NCBI GenBank assembly: GCA_964006375.1
Contig: OZ023269.1
Coordinates: 126,206,723 to 126,270,722, forward strand
Length of the DNA: 64,000 nt
Direction: 5' to 3'
Source: Tillus elongatus
Taxonomy: Eukaryota; Arthropoda; Insecta; Coleoptera; Cleridae
This document shows, in pieces, positions 38,996-52,244 of this stretch. The notes beneath the pieces were generated by a model that had not been told where the DNA came from, ran no database searches, and saw only the letters and a list, made by a program, of their open reading frames with translations. Positions within the stretch are counted from its first letter, which is position 1, and the number at the start of each line of letters is the position of its first letter. The translations under genes were made by a program, and so were the position numbers.

Positions 38996-40387
38996 ACTAG
39001 CTGACCCAACAGACTCAAACTTTACACAAAAGCCCTGGTTTTATAAATTCTGTAACAAGGCCAGACTTGAAAAGGTCAAAGCTCGCAAAACGCTTCTGCA
39101 CAATCCCAGTCAAGAAAACCGTGTTATGTCGCGCATAAAATGACGGATATCCTTTCCAAACTAAAAAGGTACGAAAGATGCTCTCTTCTCTTAATACCAG
39201 CAAAGCCTCTGACCTTGACGAGATCCCAGCAATTGTCCTCAAAAAATGCACAACAGAACTTGCTCCTGTCCTGACTCGTCTGTTTCAGACATCTTACAAT
39301 AGAGGCATATTCCCTAATAACTGGAAAACTGCTCGAGTACAACCCGCCCCCAAGAAAGGATCCAAAGCGCTTCCCAGCAACTAGATGCCTATTTCTCTCG
39401 TTTAAGTCATCTCTAAAGTGATGTAAAAGTATATAAGCATCGAATTACTCAAATTTCTTGAAAAACACAGTCTAATCCACGACAGGCCGTATAGATTCCG
39501 TAAGCGCAGATCAACTGCCGACCTCCTTTCCCTTGTCACCCATTCTTAGAACAAGTCTATGGAACTACACGGTGAATACCAGATTGTCACTCTAGGCATA
39601 TCCAAAGCATTATAAAACTTCCGGCCTATGGCCTACCACCAAAACCCTGTACCTGGACAGCAAATTTCCTCTCCAACCAGAGCATTTCTGTTGTCGTGGA
39701 TGGCTATTCCTCTAAACTGCATCCAATTAATGCAGGAGTTCCTCAAGGTTCAGCTTTAGTCTCTACTTTGTTTCTTCTCCACACCAATGACCTCCTCTCT
39801 AGCACATCCAACCCAGTTCACAGTTACGCGGACGACAGCACCCTCCACTCAGATATACAATATTCTAAGCCTGTCTCTTTAGCCCAATTAGATGAGGATC
39901 GTAGACTCATGGATGGTTCTGTCTCCATGGATCTCCAAAAAATATTAGACTGGCGAAGTAGAAATCTTGTACAATTCAACCCCACCAAATCTCAGTCTTG
40001 CTTTTTAGCTCATAAGAGATACACCAGCCCTAGATCCATCACAATGAACAACCGAGTTATTGAAAGTAATGATCCTTTTCACTTGTTGGCATTTCTGTGG
40101 ATCGAAATTTTAATTGGCACCAACATGTCACATCAATTGCAGAATCGGCTGCTAGGAAATCAGGTTTCCTCTTCCGGGCTCGCAAATACTTTTCACCAGC
40201 TAATATTTCTATCTTATATTTTTCACAAATAAGGCCAAACCTCTAATACTGCTCCCACGTCTGGGGTGCTGCTGCCGCTTCTACACTCGCTATCCTGGAC
40301 TCCATTCAGAGGAGCGCTATACGTCTCATCGGTGACCCTACCCTCACCCAAAGGCCGCCATCCCTTGTCTTTGAAGCTGAAACTTAA
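38996..40387 (+). pseudogene. Jockey/CR1-like LINE reverse transcriptase, degenerate
   Basis: The order is a pre-RT motif (KPWFYKFCNKARLEKVKARK near 39030), NTSKASDLDEIPAIVLKKC (39193), VQPAPKKGSKALPSN, PYRFRKRRSTADLLSLVTH (39490), the palm motif INAGVPQGSALVSTLFLLH (39726) and YADDST (39825-39842), then KILDWRSRNLVQFNPTKSQ, and the thumb motif YCSHVWGAAAASTLAILDS near 40250. Catalytic Asp-Asp is kept, but stops (39382, 39405, 39547 and others) and frame breaks near 39640 inactivate it. It ends abruptly at about 40387 against a reversed mosaic repeat. Confidence 0.85.
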
Positions 40388-40389
40388 GG

Positions 40390-41056
<667 letters not shown>

Positions 41057-41624
41057 AACCTATTCCAGCAATATGTAAGGATTGAACAGACAGGACGGCT
41101 TTGTTTTCATATTTATTATTATTTCGAGTGTGCAGACAATCACATAAATATAGGCGCACTTATGCAGAAGGAAAGTCAGAGCCAAATCTAAATTATCTCA
41201 AGATTTCAGTGGAACGAGACTCTTCTCAACAGTGCGAGTTATATTTATTACAAGATAACTATCCGCTATTTCAAACCCAGAATAAATACAACATCATTTA
41301 CCATATTTAATTGATTTTAAAACTTGAATATAACCACTTGTTGATTTTTATACCGATTACCCGATTCGACGTTTATATAATTAAACATTTATTTATTATT
41401 AACATTCTTACACAGCTTCGCATTAACTGTTTATTTTATCAGAACAAAACGACCACCCGAAAAATACACGAACGTATTTAATGTTCAAAAAAGTCTAATA
41501 AAACAACCGAATGGCGGTTCCTTCGGGTGTTTTCGAATATTACACAGTACGACTTTAATATTTATATGATTTCCATCGCGAAATAACATACTTATGCATA
41601 TTATCTACTTGCAAAATTAACCTT
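41057..41624. other. A+T-rich sequence without recognised content
   Basis: The 69-codon frame at 41101-41310 has no family. Nothing else noted. Confidence 0.4.
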
Positions 41625-41639
41625 TTTTAGTGAATCTTC

Positions 41640-42640
41640 TTAAAAAAATACACTAATGATGAGATCCAGACTTTTGAATTTAGAAAAAAATTGTTCAAAT
41701 AAGCGCGAACTAAGCACCCTGGAACCCATATCCATATCCAGGGATCCAAGGTTCCAGGGTTGCAGGGTTCCAGGGCCAGGTCAGGTCAGGTCAGGTAAAA
41801 AAAATACACTAATGATGAGGTCCAGACTTTTGAATTTAGAAAAAAATAGTTCAAATAAGCGCGAACTAAGCACCCTGGAACCCATACCCATATCCAGGGA
41901 TCCAAGGTTCCAGGGTTGCAGGGTTCCAGGGCCAGGTCAGGTCAGGTCAGGTAAAAAAATACACTAATGATGAGGTCCAGACTTTTGAATTTAGAAAAAA
42001 ATTGTTCAAATAAGCGCGAACTAAGCACCCTGGAACCCATACCCATATCCAGGGATCCAAGGTTCCAGGGTTGCAGGGTTCCAGGGCCAGGTCAGGTCAG
42101 GTCAGGTAAAAAAATACACTAATGATGAGGTCCAGACTTTTGAATTTAGAAAAAAATGGTTTAAATAAGCGCGAACTAAGCACCCTGGAACTCATACCCA
42201 TACCCAGGGTTCTAGGATTCCAGGGTTCCATGGTTCCAGGGTTCCATGGTTCCAGAGTTCCATGGTTCCAGGGTTGCAGGGTTTCAGGGTTCCAGGGTCA
42301 GGCAAGGTCAGGTAAAAAAATACACTAATGATGAGATCCAGACTTTTGAATTTAGAAAAAAATTGTTCAAATAAGCGTGAACTAAGAACCCTGGAACCCA
42401 TACACATATCCAGGGTTCCACGGTTCCATGGTTTCAGGGTTCCAGGGTTCCAGAGTTCCAGGGACAGGGCAGGTCAGGTCAGGTCAGCTAAAAAATACAC
42501 TAATGATGAGATCCAGACTTTTGAATTAAAAAAAATTGTTCAAATAAGCGCGAACTAAGCACCCTGGAACGCATACCCATATCCAGGGTTCCAGGGTTGC
42601 AGGGTTCCAGGGTTGCAGGGTTCCAGGGTCAGTTTCAAAA
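41640..42640 (+). repeat. Six-unit minisatellite made from the mosaic 5' module
   Basis: ATGATGAGRTCCAGACTTTT begins units at 41656, 41812, 41967, 42122, 42328 and 42503, giving periods of 156, 155, 155, 206 and 175 bp. Each unit has the TAAGCGCGAACTAAGCACCC block, a run of GGTTCCAGG variants, and (except the last) an AGGTC pentamer run. Units 1-4 are almost identical; unit 4 has extra GGTTCCATGGTTCCAGG copies. Overlapping open frames in both strands are by-products of the periodicity. Confidence 0.9.
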
Positions 42641-42905
42641 TTAGTCAAAATTATGGGCCGATTTTCATCAAATTTGGTGCGAGCGTTTCTTTTGCAAGTG
42701 GCTTGAATAAGTTCGTTAGCCAGGAAAGTCGGACGAGTTTTTCCAGGAAACTTTGGAGTTTTCTTTCGGAAAATTTTAGTCTCTCCAGATATAATAAATC
42801 TAGAGCAGCAAAATTCGCTACGCTTGTTTTTGTCGTAAATGGTATCCTATGCACCAAAATTCAGATCTCTACGTTAAAAGACAAGTTATTGGTAAGCTCC
42901 TGATT
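42641..42905 (+). repeat. Mosaic block downstream of the minisatellite
   Basis: It holds GGCCGATTTTCATCAAATTT and TTAGCCAGGAAAGTCGGACG, the block that normally follows (TA)n. In this copy the G+C-rich array occupies the place of the TA tract. Confidence 0.6.
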
Positions 42906-42913
42906 TAAAAAAG

Positions 42914-43345
42914 CTAAAACCTCAATCTAAGGCTACATTCATTAATAATAATACTAAGCGAGGGATGTGCCACATCCTCTAACATTAGAGAAGGATCACA
43001 TTTATCAACAAAAATATCATCAACGTTTCTTAACACATAATTAAGAATTCTATTGATGTAATTGTGAATTCTATTAAACTGATGAAAGTTCATAGAATTG
43101 AATACATCAAAAAATGAACGACCAACGTCGTCATAGATTCTGGGTGTGGATTTTCCATCTGTGGAAGGAGGCCAAACTATTTTCAGTAGATTATAGTCCC
43201 CTAAAATAAAAAATGTGGCCTTCGGATAGGAATCTACCATACCTTCAACACAACTGATATGATCTTCGTAAACAGCAGTCGGAGCACATGGAGGTATATA
43301 CACGGCACACAGGATAAAGGTTAGTTTACACCAAATGCTCACCAC
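42914..43345 (-). pseudogene. LINE endonuclease fragment (GDYNLLKIVW)
   Basis: The 143-codon minus frame reads AVYIPPCAPTAVYEDHISC, then ATFFILGDYNLLKIVWPPS, and ends NVDDIFVDKCDPSLMLEDVA followed by HPSLSIII. Y.PP, GDYNL and the VDH/HP-type end are motifs II-IX of AP-type endonucleases. The SDH catalytic box normally following is altered (DVAHPSLS). The N-terminal part is cut at the adjacent inverted repeat. Confidence 0.7.
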
Positions 43346-43811
43346 AATTATAACCGTTGACGGGTTTCGCTCTAATTAGAGCTCGTCAGTAGGGCATATT
43401 AATTGCAGCGAAAATATACTTATAAAGTAATACGGCTATGGTAGCCAGCCTTCCAACACTAAGTGATATGTAAGACACGAAGCACGTGCCGTCACCTCAT
43501 TGCGGAACCAAGTAGTATTTTGTCACGGCAGCTCCCAATAACACAGAGTGTTCAAAAATAGAGACTGTATACAACCAACTAACAACGTAGTAAATTGTCA
43601 GCCCTGGCCCATTTCTACCCTAATATAGGAACAAACTATGTAAGGCTAGATGCATTCTCACCACAATTCACGTGCTTCTTGTCTTACATCTCACTTAGTG
43701 TTAGAAGCCTGGCTACCATAGCAGTATTACTTTATAGGTGTATTTTCGCTGCAATTAGTATGTTGTATTGACGAGCTCTAATTAGAGCGAAACCGGACTA
43801 CGGTTCTAATC
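43346..43811. mobile_element. Inverted-repeat element (143-bp arms), copy 1
   Basis: The left arm (43346-43488: GGGTTTCGCTCTAATTAGAG ... GAAGCACGTG) is mirrored by the right arm (43669-43811: CACGTGCTTC ... CTCTAATTAGAGCGAAACC), around a 180-bp centre. A single-sided relative lies at 46195-46490. Confidence 0.7.
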
Positions 43812-43934
43812 AGTATTATATTTTGTTTCTGCATACAGAACCAATGTAAATGCTTGTAATAAATTGTTGAGTTGTTGTTGAGTCACATAATAAGACGAGT
43901 TCTAATACTAGTTAGTGACTTCACTCCTCATTAA

Positions 43935-44059
43935 TTTTAGTGAATTTTCTTTAAAAAAATCACTAATAAGGAGATCTAGACTCTTGAATTTTGAAAAAAA
44001 ATTCTTCAAATGAGCGCTAGTTAAGAACACATATCCGGGGTCACTTTCTTTTTTTATAT

Positions 44060-44147
<88 letters not shown>

Positions 44148-45206
44148 CACACCGATAACTCAAAAAATAACAGGCCGATTTTGATCAAATTCGGCAAGTA
44201 CCTTCCTTTTGCCAGTGGATTAAATAAGTTTGTTATCCAGGAAAATTCGCTGAGGTTTTCCTGAAAAATTTGGTGGTTTCTTTCGAAAAAAATTATATCC
44301 GGAATTAACAAAGCAAGGGCGGGTTTATATTGTTATAGGTAAGTTATTTACCAAAAGTTAGCGCTGTAGGTTAAAAGGCAAAAAAGTTATAGGCATTTAA
44401 AGAAAAATAAATTTGTGTTTTCCTCAAAACGTCAAAGTCGCGATTTTAAACGTCAAAATTGGTAATATTTAGGCAAAGAACCTGAAACTAATATGAGCTA
44501 CGGAAAGAAAATGTCTCAAGGGGAATGTTTTACAAAGCCCGAAGTCTTAGTTTCAATCGTCATTGTCCTTCATTTTACTAAAATGTTTCCAGAAAATTTC
44601 AAATAGACCCTTTCTCTGATGCTTTGGCAGTAGCTTGGCTAGTTTATCATTTAATGGTATATAATTTTTGTTGAATTTTCGTAAAAAATCAATACAGATA
44701 TATGTATCCGTTATTATACAAGATACGAAAAATTTGTATACGTTAATTATAGGTTGCCTTGAGCTACAGCTTAAAAAAATTCTACAATTACAGGGTCTCC
44801 CATAAGTCATTGGTGATTCAAATTTTCTTTTTTTTTAATCGAACACGCCTTATGTTATTGCATTTTTGCATTTTCCATCGAAATATAACACATGTTTGTA
44901 AGAAAAGAAACTCGGGACGCAGCAAGTGCGTTATGGTAGCGAATTTTCATTTCAATTTGCTTTTAACCTATAAGGTTGAACAAGAAACCAGTTTTTTCGA
45001 GTACACTTTAAGTTTACTTTCGGAAAATTTTGTACATTTTCAAATCAAGTTAGTTTGATGAAACATGGCACATTGTTTCTACTATATAGGTTATACTGGT
45101 AACCAAATTGGATGCCTGCTTCCTTTAAGAAAATATATTTACTATTAAAAACAGTTTTATGAACATTCACTACCATAACGCACTTGCTGCGTCCAGACTT
45201 TTTTTT
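43935..45206 (+). repeat. Mosaic repeat copy 12, complete V-type
   Basis: Hairpin module (43936-43966), GAGCGCTAGTTAAG block, (TA)n (44065-44144), CACACCGATAACTCAAAAAA, GTCAAAATTGGTAATATTTA, a V block in diverged form (44787-44812, GGGTCTCCCATAAGTCATTG) and a whole terminal module (44908-45202). Confidence 0.75.
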
Positions 45207-45224
45207 TAGTCTCTCATTTCATTC

Positions 45225-45860
45225 TATTTTAAGAACAAACAACCAGATATGCTATTCAAATTAAATTAAGTCTTAAAAGTTTTAATATCTTTGTTAAATT
45301 ACTTTTTAAAGAAAAACTCGTTAAAAAATTCATCGGAATAACAACAATCCGATCATATAACGGTGAAGTTATTTGAGACTAAAAAAAATTGATAAAAAGT
45401 GAAGTTCTTAACTAGGATTAGAACTCGTCATATAGGATCCGATTATCTGATGCACATGGCTTAGCCAACTCGGCCACGGTCGACATGACAGACGTATGTA
45501 CTAGCAGGTATATCCGGTAGTATGTTAATTGTCTAACGTCTTAACTATTTACACCAAACAATTTTTATTTACAATGGATCTTTTGCCCATATTTTAACGA
45601 AATGAAGGAAAATAACGACTTAGATACAGATGTAGGAGCTTGTTAGCCATTTCGTGTCGTATTTTTTCCTCACATTCGTACTCCTACCATAATTATCAAT
45701 TTTGACGTTTTAACTTTGTTTAATCAGATTTAATTAATTAAAATTTAATTTACCTCTAACTTTCTTGTCTTTTAACATAAAGATCTGAGTTTTGGTACAA
45801 AGGATTCCTTTTATGGCAGAAACCAGCGTACAAATTTGGTTGTCCGTACCTACTCATTAT
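45225..45860 (-). repeat. tRNA-like tail of the mosaic repeat (reversed), well preserved
   Basis: Reverse complement of the tails at 30150-30700 and 34020-34680. It contains the best tRNA-like head of this group (45410-45486). Confidence 0.65.
45410..45486 (-). repeat. tRNA Ser/Leu-like head
   Basis: On the minus strand GACCGTGGCCGAGTTGGCTA holds an A box TGGCCGAGTTGG (45464-45475), and GAGTTCTAATCCTAG holds a degenerate B box. Length and A box fit a type II tRNA ancestor. Acceptor arms do not pair, so not a functional tRNA. Confidence 0.55.
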
Positions 45861-46194
45861 GTCTGCCATAATAAAAACAAACGTTGATACCTGTAGTTCA
45901 AAAACAAATGACAATCCAAAGTTGAGAATAGCACAAAAATATTACTCTCTAAAAAGTGTCCTGATAATGTGCATGTCTTAGACATGTTAGATAAACGCCT
46001 ACTTAGATCTTGAAGAAAAAAGAAATCGACATTTTTTTTCCAAAATATCTCGAAAACGAAAAGAGGCAGGGCAAAATACAAGTTATATTTGCAACGAGCA
46101 TGAAATTCTACAAAACATTGATATAACCGTCTCCCTATCTCTAATAATAACGGAGATAGCAATACATTTCCATTCAATTTGGGACACACTGTAT
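45861..46194. other. DNA-transposon-like end, no supported gene
   Basis: The sequence CGGAGATAGCAATACATTTC then TTGGGACACACTGTAT (to 46195) looks like the terminal part of a mariner-like element. A 110-codon minus frame over it is not supported by any family I know. Confidence 0.35.
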
Positions 46195-46490
46195 TGGGGT
46201 AGAAATGGGCCAGGGCTCACAATTTACTAAATTGTTAGCTGGTTGTATACAGTCTCTATTTTTTAACATTCTGTGTTATTTGGAGCTGCCGTGACAACAT
46301 ACTACTTGGTTCCGCAACGAGATGGCGGCACGTGTTTCGTGTCTAACATCTCACTTAGTTTTGGAAGGCTGGCTATCATAGGCGTATTATTTTATAGGTG
46401 TATTTTCGCTGCAATTAGTATGCCGTACTTACGAGCTCTAATTAAAGCGAAACCAGTCTACGGTTCTAATTGTGGTGAGAATGCATCTAG
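46195..46490. mobile_element. Relative of the inverted-repeat element, copy 2
   Basis: It matches the reverse complement of about 43346-43620, sharing GAGCTGCCGTGACA, CATCTCACTTAGT and TTTTCGCTGCAATTAGTATG, and ends GTCTACGGTTCTAATTGTGG. It lacks the second arm. Confidence 0.6.
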
Positions 46491-46914
46491 CCTTACGTTA
46501 TCAGCAAATTGAGCGAACCCCGTCGTAGCATCAAGATGTAATTAAAATAATTTTTATTATTTTCTTTGATATCGTTCTATTCCTAGACATACCACCAAAG
46601 AAGAGGTCATAATTAAATGATTTTGACGACGTGTGATAAATCCTATTGTTGATATTAGCTGTCAACTTAATTGATTATGAATATTGAAGTTAGACAGGAA
46701 ATATGTTTATATTTTAGTGGTATTTCGTCGCCAACTTAATAGCTTATTTACTGCTTATATAAGACGTAAACCTTTAATTTACAGAATTTAATTTCCCCAT
46801 AAAATATATTTTTTAATATTTCTACGCAGCTCAGGATAAAAATATCTTACTTTCGGGATATGAACTTTATGTGCGTAGTTGATATGAATTCAAGATACCG
46901 TACATTTACTGCTA
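46491..46914. other. A+T-rich sequence without recognised content
   Basis: No feature seen. Confidence 0.4.
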
Positions 46915-48588
<1,674 letters not shown>

Positions 48589-49089
48589 TATCTCCGTAAA
48601 AATTTCCATCAACAGCTTCGAGGGTTCTAATTAATAATCACTCATTGTCATCCACATTTAGGTGATATTTTTACAGGCATAATTAGGCGAAACCCAAGTT
48701 AGCTATTTCTATTTATCTCTAAGGAGACTATATCTAGTTTCCTGTAGGTATTCCATTATAATACATTTTTTGTGGGAAGTCAAAGAACATTTACTCATTC
48801 ATTTTCAACATTCTGATCTATTCTTGTCCAAACTTATTTATTTATTCTGAAATGAACTAAACGTGTTCCTGTTCCTAACACGTTTGCCTGTCGAAACGGT
48901 CCGAATGGTTCATTAATAGCGAAAATCATTTGTCTTTCTCCCAAAGGTTTTACCAAAATAGCTCACAATAATAGAAATGTCAACGGCAAATAATAGAAAG
49001 GAATTTTATCCATAAGCAAAATCGACCAAGACCTAATAATTTGTCGAGACTTGTGCCAGGACAATAATTATATTATTCGCAGTGCTAAT
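48589..49089. other. A+T-rich sequence without recognised content
   Basis: No gene or repeat seen. Confidence 0.4.
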
Positions 49090-49608
49090 TATGTTGTATA
49101 ATAAAAAAATCATGGCGCAGCAAGTAGGTTAGGGTGGCTAATTCTCATAAACATGTTTTAAAATTCTAGATAAGGAATCATTTATTTTTTTAGTTACACT
49201 GTATGCATAAAAATTTGTAAAAAATGTCCTGACGCAACAAATGCGCTATGGAAGGGAATTTTCATAAAAATGTTTCCAATAGCAAATATGTCTCTTTAAT
49301 GCAAGCAGGCATCAATTTGGTCACCGGTATAAACTATATGGTAGAAACAATGTACCATATTTTATCAAAATAACTTATTGTTTGAAAATGTACAAAAATT
49401 TTCCAACAATAAACTTAAAAAGTTTCCGAGAAAACTCGTTCCCTAGCCGACGAACCTGAGGTTAATAGCAAATTGGGGTTTTTAATTTTGAAGCATTTAA
49501 TGAAAATTCACTAACAAAACGCACTTACTGCGTCTCTATTTTTTTTACAAACACGCATCATATTTCGATGAAAAATGCAAAACTCCAATAAGGAATCTTC
49601 AAAACAAA
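49090..49608 (-). repeat. Terminal-module MITE plus a diverged end
   Basis: A diverged end (ATGGCGCAGCAAGTAGG, about 49113) precedes a complete MITE (about 49228-49540) and the start of V reversed. V is cut at 49613 (TGTAGGTA), exactly where the LINE begins. Confidence 0.65.
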
Positions 49609-49613
49609 TTGTA

Positions 49614-50133
49614 GGTACAATGCGCGTTCGCATCCATGCCGATGATGGTCTGCCATCCACCTGCTCTGCTACCCACCATCAGCTGCTCCAATTCGTTGGG
49701 TGAAGGAGGTCCCTGCTGTCCCCTGGCAGATAGGCTGACGCGACAGTAATGTCCCTCTGCCCATCCGCTCCTCCACATCGGATTTTGATCGTTGGCCTGG
49801 CAACAGAAATTCATTAAAGGCAGAAACTCTATCCCGTCCCTGGCAGAAATGCAGGCCCTCGGGTTCTCGCTGGAGATGAGCTTTCCAGCAGCTCCGCCGA
49901 GTCCCTTGATCTATCCTTTATAGGAGTACGGTTCCTGAATGAGGGCCACATCCGTGTTCCTCAAAGCCATCAGCAGTCCGGCCCTGATTGCCCTACTGTG
50001 TTGGAGGTTGACCTGAAGGAACCTAAGTCCCATTAACCCGTATTTGCTTCCCCAGTGGGCGGAAGCTAACCCTTCCCAGGCCACAAAATGTTTTGAAGGA
50101 GGTTCCTTCAAGGGCTCTGTAAGACGCCTAGTC
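49614..50133 (-). pseudogene. LINE ORF2 start: endonuclease domain, 3' truncated
   Basis: The minus frame from 50111 gives LMGLRFLQVNLQHSRAIRAG and VALIQEPYSYKG, the first motif of the AP-type endonuclease (LQ.N....A...L...... D...IQEPY). After a frame break near 49911, SPNELEQLMVGSRAGGWQTI and IGMDANAHCT at about 49640 are the fifth motif, where D and N are catalytic. The reading stops at about 49614; RT is absent, so it is truncated at the 3' side, unusual for LINEs, which normally lose the 5' side. Confidence 0.75.
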
Positions 50134-51180
50134 GATCTAGAAGGCGGGAGTCTGTACTTTCTCCTCTGCCTTCCTGCTTAGAACCAACCAGTGTTGTGTC
50201 CCCAATTCAGAGTTCGGTATCTTCAGTCTACTGATCACCGTCTCCTGCGGGATGGTGTCAGGGATCCGTACGAGGACCTTGCGTCTCTTTGAGAGTTCCT
50301 TGGGCTCGACGGTTGTCAAGTCCGCCCCCTCCCAAATTTGACCGAGGCCCACGATCGTTTTCCGCAGCCAGTCCCGCGACTGTGGGCCGGCACAGGTTAT
50401 TCAGAGGATGCCTCCCGCCAGGCACGCCCGGTGGAACTGAGGCGGGCTCTCCCCTTTCTGAAGAGAGTCCACCGCAGCTACCACCGCAGCCTGGATCAGG
50501 TCCGCCTTCCCCTGGTCTAGCGTGACCTCAGGATGGCGTCTGTCAATCACCGCCATCCTGAGGCCCTCCGCAGCCTCCCTATATGAGCCAGTCTGCGCCG
50601 GTGTTCCGGCCTTGGTCCTTTTAGTACGTCGGTCTGTAGTAGGCGTGCTAGAGCCAGAGCGCGGCGTCTTCTGACTCACACTCTCCTCTTGCGCCTTTAC
50701 AGGTGCCCTGGCCCTTTTGGGACGTCTGTCTGTAGTAGGCGTGCTAGAGTCCGAGCGCGTCCTCTTCTGACTCGCACTCCCCTCTTGCGCCTTTACAGGT
50801 TTCTCGACCGTCCACGTCCCGGTCGCCATTTTCTGCGCCCTCCGGAAAATCTTTCTTTGCGCCCCGGAAAAAAGCTTGGACTGCCGGGGAAGCTCCTCTA
50901 CCCCTACAGTAGGGTCCTCACTGGTGGAGGGGCTCCCAGAGTCCGCGGACCTCGCCGCTCTCCGGTGGGACCCAACCTCCAGCTTGGGTGTCGGGGACAG
51001 GTCTGTGGCCGAAGCTACCCTCTGATCCCCCGTATCTACGTTGGTCGTGAGACCTCCAGAGTCCGCTGCCGCCCCCTGTCTTATCTCCGTTTCTGGAATA
51101 GACTCAAGGCACAAGTCTGTAGCCGGAGCCACTTCTCGAGCCTCATTGGTTTTGGTTTTATATGTATTTATGATCTTCAT
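50134..51180 (-). pseudogene. LINE ORF1 (Gag-like protein)
   Basis: ATG 51180 begins MKIINTYKTKTNEAREVAPA; the frame is open to about 50401 and then shifts to continue QIWEGADLTTVEPKELSKRR, KVLVRIPDTIPQETVISRLK and LGTQHWLVLSRKAEEK. I recognise the last part from ORF1 proteins of RNase H-type insect LINEs. A 32-residue unit is tandemly duplicated (SSTPTTDRRPKRARAPVKAQ and SSTPTTDRRTKRTKAG). The Ser/Pro/Lys-rich N-half is low complexity. The DNA is much richer in G+C than the surroundings. The CCHC zinc knuckles expected at the end are not visible. Confidence 0.7.
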
Positions 51181-51530
51181 GTTGTTCTCGCGAGAATGGG
51201 GGAAATACTGTCCGCACTATCAGAACCACCTATGTGGTGCAAGGCGGGTTACTCTGGAGGGTTGCCCGGTACTCTAGAGGTTCCGTTCACCACACCATCA
51301 CCCTGGTGCCATTCATCCCTAGACACGGGTCACGTGATACCGTAGATTGGGGTGTTTATTTCGACCTCCTTGTCTAGATCCGTCATGTTTAGTTATTAAC
51401 AGGGTCACTTTGTGCAGGATGCGACTCATCACCGCGCAAGACCGTCTTGTGGAAAGCTTAATCGAAAGTTTATGTTGTTGTTTCCACTTTCTCAGCTTGC
51501 CCCCTAGAGTCCTTTGGCCCACGACTCCTT
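51181..51530 (-). other. Likely 5' UTR of the LINE
   Basis: The G+C-richer composition continues to about 51530 (GGAGTCGTGGGCCAAAGG on the minus strand). Beyond it the sequence changes to the mosaic repeat. Confidence 0.45.
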
Positions 51531-51650
51531 GGCCCTATACACCAAGATTCAGATTTCCATGTTACAAGAAAAAAAAGTTATAATAAAATATTTTGTGTCA
51601 GATCATTTCTATAAAAAATCACTACCATAACGCACTACCTGCGTCCGGGC
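51531..51650 (+). repeat. Mosaic repeat scrap with terminal end
   Basis: TATACACCAAGATTCAGATT belongs to the post-TA block, and CACTACCATAACGCACTACC is a terminal end. Intervening modules are deleted. Confidence 0.5.
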
Positions 51651-52244
51651 ATTTTTTTTTATTACAAGAATGTTAGCAGTATAATTTAACTGTTCGATTT
51701 AAACGACGAGGTACAAGAAATATATATCAAATTCTCTGCAAACGAGATTCAATAAAACGTGAACAAGGCTGAAAGTAAAATCTGGAATCTTTAAACAGAT
51801 GCATCGACTAGTTAAATAACTCTTCATTTCCTAGTGATGTAAGGTAAATCGTGAAGTGTTATTCAAACTTTTCTGTATCGAAACAAGTTAGACATCTGAA
51901 GGAAGAGTGAGATAAAACAGTTTCTCTTTGCAGCGATGTTAAAACCAACAAAACATTCTTGAAAAATATATGCCATGTATAAGACGTAGCTCTGTATTTG
52001 AACAGTATAAATGAAAATGCAGTTATGGAAATGATGTCTGGATAAAAAAATAACGAATGCAGACCATGTAACTGGAAGACGAAATAGAATCATTAGTTGA
52101 ATATCTGCAGTGTTACAAGCAAACCTAACCAAACTAAAACCGGTCGAGATTACTTTTCAAGTGTGGAACTATCGACAGGGGCGTATGGGATAACTGGCAT
52201 TATAATATTTTTTCACGATAATCCTCATACTCATAATATAAATA
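51651..52244. other. A+T-rich sequence without recognised content
   Basis: No feature seen. Confidence 0.4.

Noticed and set aside
41656..42558. Repeated frames in the minisatellite (LLNLEKN..NKRELSTLEP)
   Set aside because: They are translations of the tandem repeat unit, open in several frames and both strands.
41640..42640. CRISPR array
   Set aside because: Units of 155-206 bp vary as a whole, with no constant short repeat plus unique spacers, and the genome is eukaryotic.
45857..46189. 110-codon minus-strand frame
   Set aside because: It overlaps a DNA-transposon-like end and has no family I can recognise.
50689..51345. 218-codon plus-strand frame opposite LINE ORF1
   Set aside because: It is antisense to ORF1 in G+C-rich DNA, where few stops are expected; the minus frame has the recognisable ORF1 motifs.
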